Source of the DNA: an uncultured Selenomonadales bacterium
GTDB lineage: Bacteria > Bacillota_C > Negativicutes > Selenomonadales > Selenomonadaceae
Assembly (NCBI GenBank): GCA_937916025.1
Contig: CALGGX010000267.1
Location: 1-10,892 of the forward strand
Length of the DNA stretch: 10,892 bases
Direction of reading: 5' to 3'
This document shows, piece after piece, positions 6,205-10,892 of the stretch. Below the pieces are notes generated by a model. It did not search any database. It was not told the origin of the DNA and was given only the letters and a program-made list of their open reading frames with translations. Position 1 is the first letter of the stretch, and every line of letters starts with the position of its first letter. Both the position numbers and the translations under genes were made by a program.

Positions 6205-7092
6205 TCAATCGTCGGCGAGATAGCATTGCAACGCGCCGATAAGATTGGCATCCGTCCGATACTTGCTTGCAACAACTTCGGCGTTCGGAATGTTGAACGG
6301 GCACGCCGCGTAGAGTTTTTTCAAATTGCGGCGGATATATTCCATGAACAGCGGTTGCTCCGAAATTTCTCCGCCGATCGAAAACAGCTCCGGATCGAGC
6401 ACGGTTTGAATGTTGAAAATCCGCACGGCGATCTCGCGAGTGAATTTGTCGAGACACTCGATCGCTTCGGCTTCATTCTTGGCAACCGCGTCGAAGATCG
6501 TCTGCAGATCGACCGTCTCGATATCCATGCCCGTCGCTTTCGAGTAGCTCTCGAGCAGTTGAGGCAAACCGCAATTTCTGCCCCAAACATTTTCGTAACT
6601 CGGAAGCTCGTCGCGATTCATGATGATGTAAGAAACTTCTCCGGCGGCAAAATTCTTGCCGTTGTAAGGGCGATGATCTTTGACGTATGCGCCGCCGACC
6701 ATCGTACTGAACACCAAGAAAAATCCGTCCGCAACGTCCATCAGACTGCCGACCGCCGCTTCCGCCATTGCCGCGCACTTCGCATTGTTTTCGACATGAA
6801 TTTTCGTCCGACAGCGTTCGTAAAGCGCGTGGCGGAAATAGAAATCGTCGTTGTACTTGAGCGCGCCGCCCATTCGGCAGTAGCCGTTCGCCGAGTCGAT
6901 GATGCCGGGCATCGAAATCGCAATACCTTCCGCGTCACCGACCGCCTCGTAGAGCCGCGCGATTGCCTCGATCAATTCCGTCCGCCCTTCCTGCGGCGTA
7001 AAAATCTTTCCGCGCCGATCGATCTTCATGTACTCGTCCATGCATGCGTAGCGAATATACGTGCCGTCGATGTCCACCGTCAATATTTTCAT
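6205..7092 (-). CDS. ROK-family sugar-kinase-like protein with altered catalytic residues
   Basis: A protein of 295 residues from ATG 7092, preceded by GAAGGTGA; normal length for ROK kinases. The fold's signposts are present: phosphate loop LTVDIDGTYIRY (5-15), MPGIID (61-66), HVENNAKCAAMAEA (99-112), a second glycine loop STMVGGAYV (129-137), AGEVSY (150-155), and LFSIGGEIS near 236-244. Three differ from consensus: DIGGT is DIDGT, the catalytic Asp in E-N-D-A is Asn103, and the GTGIGGG-type loop is STMVGG. The usual CxCGxxGC zinc motif is absent, as in some Firmicute ROKs. There is no N-terminal HTH, so it is not a classical ROK repressor. It is first in the operon, 39 bases ahead of the GRE gene, where a kinase making the phosphorylated anhydrosugar would be expected. 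Weak kinase, sugar sensor and altered catalysis are all open. Confidence 0.8.
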   Translation of the reverse strand: MKILTVDIDGTYIRYACMDEYMKIDRRGKIFTPQEGRTELIEAIARLYEAVGDAEGIAISMPGIIDSANGYCRMGGALKYNDDFYFRHALYERCRTKIHVENNAKCAAMAEAAVGSLMDVADGFFLVFSTMVGGAYVKDHRPYNGKNFAAGEVSYIIMNRDELPSYENVWGRNCGLPQLLESYSKATGMDIETVDLQTIFDAVAKNEAEAIECLDKFTREIAVRIFNIQTVLDPELFSIGGEISEQPLFMEYIRRNLKKLYAACPFNIPNAEVVASKYRTDANLIGALQCYLADD

Positions 7093-7122
7093 CGAATCAC
7101 CTTCGCCGATCATTTTTATCAG

Positions 7123-7151
7123 AATATATCCTATGTACAAACGAAAGTCAA
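7123..7151 (-). promoter_or_regulatory. Promoter of the ROK-GRE-FSA operon
   Basis: On the minus strand TTGACT (7151-7146), 17 bases, TATATT (7128-7123). The predicted start is near 7116, giving a leader of about 24 bases before the ROK ATG at 7092. It overlaps the activase promoter on the other strand. Confidence 0.7.
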
Positions 7152-7159
7152 TAGGTTAT
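7126..7159. promoter_or_regulatory. Inverted repeat across the divergent promoters
   Basis: ATATCCTAT (7126-7134) and ATAGGTTAT (7151-7159) match as inverted arms in 8 of 9 positions, separated by 16 bases. Each arm overlaps one promoter's -10 region, so one dimeric regulator could control both directions. Part of the symmetry could simply reflect two AT-rich -10 boxes facing outward. Confidence 0.45.
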
Positions 7160-7162
7160 AAT
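7134..7162 (+). promoter_or_regulatory. Promoter of the GRE activase gene
   Basis: A perfect TATAAT at 7157-7162 with a poor -35 (TGTACA, 7134-7139, four of six matches) at 17 bases. The -35 lies inside the opposing promoter. A weak -35 with a perfect -10 often marks an activator-dependent promoter. Confidence 0.6.
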
Positions 7163-7189
7163 CAAAAAAAACACCGGAGGCGAAAATTC

Positions 7190-8113
7190 ATGAATGAGCC
7201 GATAAGCGGAGTGATCTTCAACATTCAGAAGTTCTCGATCAACGACGGACCGGGCATTCGGACTGTGGTTTTCTTCAAAGGCTGTCCGCTCGCGTGCGGC
7301 TGGTGCGCCAATCCCGAGAGTCAGGAGCCGCGTCTGCAGATCATGTGGGATGAAAAAAAATGCCTGCACTGTCAAACGTGCGTGCGGAGTTGCCCGACGC
7401 TCGCAATCAAACACGTCGACGGTTCGATCGTCGTCGATCATCGAAAGTGTTCGGGCTCGGGTGTTTGCTCCGAACGCGGCATTTGCGTCGAGAAATGTCC
7501 GGCGCATGCACTCAAAACCGAAGGCAAACTTCAAACAGTCGAGGAGATCGTCCGAGTTGTGATGCAAGACGAGCCGTTCTATCTCGAGTCGGGCGGCGGC
7601 GTCACTCTCAGCGGCGGCGAGGCGATGATGCAACCGGAATTTGCAATCGCGCTGTTGAAAGAGCTGAAGTCGCGCGGCATTCACACCGCAATCGAAACAA
7701 CCGGCTTCGCTTCTCCCGCCGTCTTCAATCGCATAATCGAGTATCTCGATCTGTTGCTTTTCGACATCAAACATTGGAATGAAGAAGCGCACAAAAAAGC
7801 GACGCGCGTCTCCAACATTCCGATCCTTCGGAATATGAAACACGCGATCGCAATCGGAAAAGAAGTATTGCCGAGACTGCCGGTTATTCCGAATTACAAC
7901 AATTCGATCGAAGACGCAATCGGTTTCGTTCGGCGATTGAAAGAAGTCGGAGCAACTCGAGTGCAGTTGTTGCCGTTTCATCAGTTCGGCGAGAATAAAT
8001 ATCACATGCTCGGAAAAGAATACGATTACACCGGCGTGAAGTCGTTGCATCCCGAGGACTTGGTTGAATTTCGTCAGGCGTTCATCGACGAAGGCATCGA
8101 CGCGTTTTTCTGA
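7190..8113 (+). CDS. Glycyl radical enzyme activating enzyme (radical SAM, with ferredoxin insert)
   Basis: A protein of 307 residues from ATG 7190, with GGAGG nine bases upstream. Residues 14-40 read KFSINDGPGIRTVVFFKGCP and then LACGWC. The CX3CX2C (Cys32, Cys36, Cys39) holds the SAM-cleaving 4Fe-4S cluster. An inserted ferredoxin-like segment follows: CLHCQTCVRSCP (Cys58/61/64/68), typical of activases for GREs other than PFL. A second cysteine group (87, 93, 99, 103) is spaced unusually. LSGGEAMMQPEFA (the GGE motif that binds SAM) and IETTGFA follow. It would abstract hydrogen from Gly779 of the neighbouring GRE to create the radical. Divergent from the ROK-GRE-FSA operon across 97 bases with overlapping promoters. 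Size and architecture match E. coli YbiY/PflC. Confidence 0.92.
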   Translation: MNEPISGVIFNIQKFSINDGPGIRTVVFFKGCPLACGWCANPESQEPRLQIMWDEKKCLHCQTCVRSCPTLAIKHVDGSIVVDHRKCSGSGVCSERGICVEKCPAHALKTEGKLQTVEEIVRVVMQDEPFYLESGGGVTLSGGEAMMQPEFAIALLKELKSRGIHTAIETTGFASPAVFNRIIEYLDLLLFDIKHWNEEAHKKATRVSNIPILRNMKHAIAIGKEVLPRLPVIPNYNNSIEDAIGFVRRLKEVGATRVQLLPFHQFGENKYHMLGKEYDYTGVKSLHPEDLVEFRQAFIDEGIDAFF

Positions 8114-8152
8114 TCGAAGGAGATATCGGTGCGAAGTTGATTTCGATTTTTA

Positions 8153-9067
8153 TTGACACATCAGCAGTTGTCAATCGGCGATGAAGAATTGGAAGCGGCG
8201 GTCGTCAACGGATTTGAGGGCGTGATTCAAAAATACCGCGCGGAGTATGAAGAATTTGCCGAAGAAAACCTCATTCCGATTTGGAAAAATGCGATACGAG
8301 TCGGAGCGCAATCGATTGATTCCGACAATGCGTTTGAATTCGATTCGGACTCTGACGATATTCGGAAATGGTTGGATTCGTGTTCGCGATCGTTCGTCAA
8401 TGCCGCCGTCAGCAATTTGGATCGGAGCATCGCGAATACTTTGCAGAAATGTCGAAAGCGCGGTTTCAATTCTACGCAAACGGCGTATGCAATTCGTCCG
8501 ATGATCGGCTTGTATCCTCGTCAGGCGACGGCGAATTGGCGATTTCAGCGGACGTTTATCAAATACTTGCGCGCTCCGTCCGCGCGGAATATCAAGTCAT
8601 TGCGGTTGAAAAATCCGATCTCGGATGAAATTCGCGCACTTCAAGAAAAACTCGAAGGCGCACTCGATTATTCACTCGAGCAAATCAAAGAACGCGCGAA
8701 ACAACTTGCCGAAAGCGGATTGGTCGGTGCATTCAACAAAGGTTTGTACGAGCTCGTTCGGCAGTTGATGGAGCGCGAATTGATGGGTTTGCACGAAAAA
8801 GTTTGGGTGACGGCGCAAGATCCGAAAGTCTGCGATGTTTGCATAATGTTATCGGGCAAAACCGTCGGCTTCTACGAAGCGTTTTACGATCATACCGGCA
8901 AATTCATCGGGCAATTTCCACCGGCGCATCCGCACTGCCGTTGTACGATCTTTTATCGCGAGATATTGCCGCCGGGACTCGATGATTTGACTCCGGAAGC
9001 AATGACGTCGCCGAATACGCCGCCGTATTGCCATAAATCCGATTTTGCAATTGAACTACAAACTTAA
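8153..9067 (+). CDS. Orphan MuF (SPP1 gp7/Mu gpF-like) minor head protein
   Basis: A frame of 304 residues from TTG 8153, a start with no visible ribosome site. The only good site upstream, AAGGAG at 8117-8122, points at GTG 8129, which is in frame but meets TGA at codon 4. Residues 10-210 are mostly charged helix. The MuF core is at about 215-270: KVWVTAQDPKVCDVCIMLSG, ending in FPPAHPHCRCTIFYRE. Cys227/Cys230 and the H-P-H-C-R-C cluster (259-264) are the family's metal-binding-type signature. In phages this protein sits by the portal and is packaged in the head. No portal, terminase or capsid gene lies nearby, so it is an orphan. The frame ends at TAA 9065-9067, exactly where an AT-rich HNHP domain begins in another frame, as in MuF polymorphic toxins that carry variable C-terminal effector domains. 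Confidence 0.75.
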   Translation: MTHQQLSIGDEELEAAVVNGFEGVIQKYRAEYEEFAEENLIPIWKNAIRVGAQSIDSDNAFEFDSDSDDIRKWLDSCSRSFVNAAVSNLDRSIANTLQKCRKRGFNSTQTAYAIRPMIGLYPRQATANWRFQRTFIKYLRAPSARNIKSLRLKNPISDEIRALQEKLEGALDYSLEQIKERAKQLAESGLVGAFNKGLYELVRQLMERELMGLHEKVWVTAQDPKVCDVCIMLSGKTVGFYEAFYDHTGKFIGQFPPAHPHCRCTIFYREILPPGLDDLTPEAMTSPNTPPYCHKSDFAIELQT

Positions 9068-9347
9068 GGGATCAACCGTTACGCACAATCATCCGATCGA
9101 TTCGGCAAACCAAAATTCATTCAGCGATGCGGATTTAAATTTATTCATGAATTATGGAATCGAGAGACTTCATGGTATTGATGAATATTTTTTATACGAA
9201 TTGAATCGCAATCCGAACGATATAGATGACGGCAATATTACAATTGAAGATGTAATAAACGACGAAACGGGGACGCTTCAATATCATGCTTATGTAATTG
9301 AAAGAGCCCTTCAGATTGGAATTGGATATCGGAGATGGAAAAGATGA
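9045..9347 (+). CDS. HNHP domain, likely C-terminal effector of the MuF protein in a shifted frame
   Basis: A frame of about 100 residues overlapping the end of the MuF frame by 23 bases. It has no credible start of its own (TTG 9045, no ribosome site), so it is probably the frameshifted continuation. KLKGSTVTHNHPIDSANQ is followed by NSFSDADLNLF: His-x-His-Pro, then Ser-x-x-Asp 8-11 residues on, resembling the metal motif of JAB/JAMM proteases, though I see no clear partner Glu. The C-terminus reads YHAYVIERALQIGIGYRRWKR. G+C counted by hand over 9061-9340 is about 37%, against about 52% in the MuF part, which fits replacement of a C-terminal module. It ends at TGA 9345-9347, overlapping the next ATG. 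The biochemical activity is not established; protease and nuclease are both possible. Confidence 0.55.
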   Translation: MQLNYKLKGSTVTHNHPIDSANQNSFSDADLNLFMNYGIERLHGIDEYFLYELNRNPNDIDDGNITIEDVINDETGTLQYHAYVIERALQIGIGYRRWKR

Positions 9348-9574
9348 TTGAAGATTTGGAAGAGCGGAAACGACTCGCTAATGCGGAATGGAAAGAATTA
9401 TTGAATTGGTCTGTCGCCGAAGCACAAAAAGTGAGCGAACGACTGAATCGCGAAGGCGCAATTATCGGTTTGGACACCAATCGCGAAGCGTATGCTTACA
9501 TTCATGAAACACGGCAACGTCGGCTGATTGAAATTGCCGAGAAGTACGGCTTGCCTCATAAACTCAAAAAGTGA
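9344..9574 (+). CDS. Small helical protein coupled to the MuF gene (candidate immunity protein)
   Basis: Seventy-six residues from ATG 9344, which overlaps the previous stop as ATGA; GGAG at 9331-9334 is nine bases upstream, so this start is preferred over ATG 9335. It is charged and helical: MIEDLEERKRLANAEWKELL, then AEAQKVSERLNREGAIIGLD, ending GLPHKLKK. No signal peptide or membrane span, so probably cytoplasmic. An ATGA overlap behind a toxin-type gene is the usual arrangement for an immunity protein, but the sequence matches no family I recognise. The last 11 bases overlap the convergent epimerase gene. Confidence 0.65.
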   Translation: MIEDLEERKRLANAEWKELLNWSVAEAQKVSERLNREGAIIGLDTNREAYAYIHETRQRRLIEIAEKYGLPHKLKK

Positions 9575-10493
9575 TGCGCCGCGCGGCAATGATCCGACCG
9601 ATGCCGTCTTCAAACGAAATTGACGGCGAGAAACCGCAATCGCGCCGAAGATCGGAAATGTCCGCCTGCAAAAACATGACTTGATCCGGAGCGTAAGATT
9701 TTTCGCCGAAAATCAATTCAACCGTCGAGCCCGTCAATCGATGAATGATCTCGATGTACTCTCGCAACGGTCGAGCAACGCCGCTCCCGATGCAATAAAC
9801 TCCGTGCGCGGCGTCGGACTCGCCCAACAATCGAAAACACCGCGCGGCATCGTCGGCGTAGAGATAATCCCACAATTGCTCGCCCGCCGTCAGTTGCGGA
9901 CGTTCATCGGCGAGATAACTCCGAATGAGATACGAGATTAGAGTTTGCGCGCCGTCGTTGATGCCGTAAACACTCAAAATTCTTCCGTGAATGAACTCGA
10001 TGCCAAGCGAACGACAGAGAATTTCCGAAAGCCGCCCGGCGGCATATTTCGCGACGCCGTACGCCATCGACGGATTGATCGGAGTTCGGCGGTTTAACGG
10101 ACGATCCGAAACGCCGTATTCGGCTTGCGAGCCGGCGAAGAAAAATTTTCGACAGCCGAATTTTTGCGCGAGCCGAACGGCGTCGAGAGTCGTCCCGATA
10201 TTTTTCGATTGAAGCCCGGCGTCGAGTCGGAGATCGGAACCGTCGACACCGCGTCCGGTAGAGTCCCAAGCAAAGTGATAAAATACTTCCGCGCGGAGAT
10301 CGAGCGGATCGAAATTGCCGAGTTCTTCGTTGTCGAGTTCAATCAGTCGAATGCGATCCGACTTCGGAACTCGCGAGAGATTTTTGGAATTTCGATGCGC
10401 AATCGCGATCACTTCAATCGATTTACGCAAACATTCTTCGATCAATGCAATGCCCAACATGCTCGTCGCGCCGGTGATTACAATTGAATTCAT
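9564..10493 (-). CDS. NAD(P)-dependent nucleotide-sugar epimerase/dehydratase (extended SDR)
   Basis: A protein of 309 residues from ATG 10493, with AAAGGA upstream. The nucleotide-binding loop is VITGATSMLG (5-14), a GxxxxxG form of the Rossmann motif. AGSQAEYG (120-127) supplies the catalytic Ser/Thr position, and Tyr145 and Lys149 form YxxxK in MAYGVAKYAAGR. LWDYLYADDAA (207-217) is the family's conserved C-terminal-half motif. The family reduces or epimerises NDP-hexoses (for example dTDP-4-keto-6-deoxyhexose reductases and CDP-abequose-synthase-like enzymes); the exact sugar cannot be read from the sequence. It stands alone, with its own promoter and no neighbouring polysaccharide genes in the window. 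Tail-to-tail overlap of 11 bases with the preceding small gene. Confidence 0.85.
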   Translation of the reverse strand: MNSIVITGATSMLGIALIEECLRKSIEVIAIAHRNSKNLSRVPKSDRIRLIELDNEELGNFDPLDLRAEVFYHFAWDSTGRGVDGSDLRLDAGLQSKNIGTTLDAVRLAQKFGCRKFFFAGSQAEYGVSDRPLNRRTPINPSMAYGVAKYAAGRLSEILCRSLGIEFIHGRILSVYGINDGAQTLISYLIRSYLADERPQLTAGEQLWDYLYADDAARCFRLLGESDAAHGVYCIGSGVARPLREYIEIIHRLTGSTVELIFGEKSYAPDQVMFLQADISDLRRDCGFSPSISFEDGIGRIIAARRITF

Positions 10494-10516
10494 GATTATC
10501 ATTCCTTTCGTCAACG

Positions 10517-10545
10517 ATGCTATCACATTGCCGAGCAATCGTCAA
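10517..10545 (-). promoter_or_regulatory. Promoter of the SDR gene
   Basis: On the minus strand TTGACG (10545-10540), 17 bases, TAGCAT (10522-10517). The start would be near 10510, leaving a very short leader before ATG 10493. It is back to back with the RNA promoter at 10563. Confidence 0.6.
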
Positions 10546-10562
10546 AGTCGACGTGAAAAAAA

Positions 10563-10591
10563 TTGACACTTCTATTAAGTTGGTATAAAAT
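10563..10591 (+). promoter_or_regulatory. Strong promoter ahead of the right-edge RNA
   Basis: A perfect TTGACA (10563-10568), 17 bases, then TAAAAT (10586-10591); an alternative TATAAA begins at 10584. Transcription should start near 10598, and no ribosome site or convincing ORF follows. Confidence 0.75.
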
Positions 10592-10657
10592 ATCGCCGAT
10601 AAGAAGTTTAGAACTGTAATTATTGCAGTTTGAATGCAGATGTTTTTTTCCATTGAC

Positions 10658-10858
10658 GGGAGGGATGTGTATAGAAGGAGGTCAATCGGTTCAGTGCCGC
10701 AGTCGAACGGGATGTCAAGCCTGTGGAACAGATGCAACCTCTAAATGCGTCATGGGCGTGATGCGATCCTCTGACGAAACGGGCGGCTCCCAAACCTGAA
10801 GCGGTTGATGCAGAAGGCGTTGCGTCGTAAAACAAGCGCGGTGGTTCAATCCGCCACC
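10658..10858 (+). ncRNA. Structured noncoding RNA, possibly an IscB omega RNA (HEARO)
   Basis: No convincing ORF, but many helices can be drawn. A long-range GGGAG (10658-10662) pairs with CTCCC (10787-10791). GAGGT (10678-10682) pairs with ACCTC (10737-10741). CTGT/ACAG closes a three-base loop (10721-10731). TGCGTCA/TGATGCG forms a hairpin (10746-10765). GATGCA/TGCGTC lies around 10807-10826, and GGTGG/CCACC at the 3' end (10840-10858). Within the GAGGT/ACCTC arm, CCG/CGG (10697-10710) adds a small loop. The order of segments (GCCGC...GAACGG, AAGCCTGTGG, TGCAACCT, CTGACGAAACGGGC, GGTGGTTCAATCCGCCACC) resembles what I remember of omega RNAs encoded upstream of IscB nucleases. That recollection is the weak link. 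The iscB gene, if present, lies beyond the window, and exact RNA ends are unknown. Confidence 0.5.
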
Positions 10859-10892
10859 ATAATCGGGATTGGATTTTGGAACTCTCCTCTGC

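Noticed and set aside
5674..7161. 495-codon plus-strand ORF across the GRE 5' end and ROK gene
   Set aside because: Runs antisense through two well-supported genes and their intergenic region; no recognisable domain.
7148..8050. 300-codon minus-strand ORF opposite the activase
   Set aside because: Antisense of a textbook radical-SAM protein; Cys/Phe/Asp-rich low-information sequence.
10612..10621. AACTGTAATT, one base off the AACT-N2-AGTT operator
   Set aside because: A single mismatch in AT-rich DNA is expected by chance, it lies within a hairpin, and no XRE gene is adjacent.
10665..10799. 44-codon plus-strand ORF with several cysteines inside the RNA region
   Set aside because: No ribosome site, and the same bases are committed to many complementary helices; more likely a chance frame in a noncoding RNA.
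10836..10858. TTCAATC within a stem, resembling a tRNA or tmRNA T-arm
   Set aside because: With a seven-base loop the five-base stem does not pair, and there is no acceptor stem, anticodon arm or CCA end.

Overview
The window looks like a chromosomal accessory stretch from an anaerobic, low-to-mid G+C bacterium. Ribosome binding sites are strong (AGGAGG/GGAGG), promoters are near-consensus TTGACA/TATAAT, and the core is an oxygen-sensitive glycyl radical enzyme pathway. A secreted LPP20-like N-terminus at the left edge and a CFI-box protein would fit a diderm Firmicute (Negativicutes/Selenomonadales). That placement is inference from gene content, not a match I could run.

Layout. (1) 1-437, minus: a reading frame leaving the window. 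It begins as a small secreted protein and changes at about base 245 into a C-terminal fragment of an altronate/galactarate dehydratase-family enzyme, with a jump in G+C. (2) 680-2655: an XRE-regulated block. A perfect-consensus promoter on the minus strand drives a YkvA/DUF1232 membrane protein, a frameshifted CFI-box protein, two tiny paralogous single-span membrane proteins and a 57-residue zinc-ribbon protein. An intact XRE regulator is divergent at 2656-3015. A truncated second copy of it, with related upstream DNA and a shared AACT-N2-AGTT palindrome, lies at the far end (680-997). (3) 3021-8113: a ROK-family sugar-kinase-like gene, a glycyl radical enzyme and a fructose-6-phosphate-aldolase-like enzyme in one minus-strand operon, with the radical-SAM activase divergent from an overlapping promoter pair. 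This set matches the E. coli YbiW/PflD + YbiY/PflC + FsaA/FsaB association. That pathway is reported to open 1,5-anhydrohexitol 6-phosphates to 1-deoxyfructose 6-phosphate and then split it by aldolase to glyceraldehyde 3-phosphate and hydroxyacetone. The ROK protein would be the obvious kinase, but its catalytic Asp is Asn. (4) 8153-9574: an orphan MuF (SPP1 gp7/Mu gpF) phage-head protein whose AT-rich C-terminal HNHP domain is in a different frame, followed by a small gene with an ATGA overlap. This resembles a polymorphic MuF toxin with a candidate immunity gene. (5) 9564-10493, minus: an extended-SDR nucleotide-sugar epimerase/dehydratase. (6) 10563 to the end: a strong promoter followed by a densely foldable, apparently noncoding sequence that may be an IscB-type omega RNA (HEARO).

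Most likely to repay follow-up: the right-edge RNA, the MuF toxin/immunity pair, the anhydrosugar operon with its substituted ROK protein and mirrored promoter, and the XRE-controlled block of small membrane proteins. Several genes show decay or joining: the left-edge chimera, a G8 frameshift, a truncated regulator and a split MuF gene.
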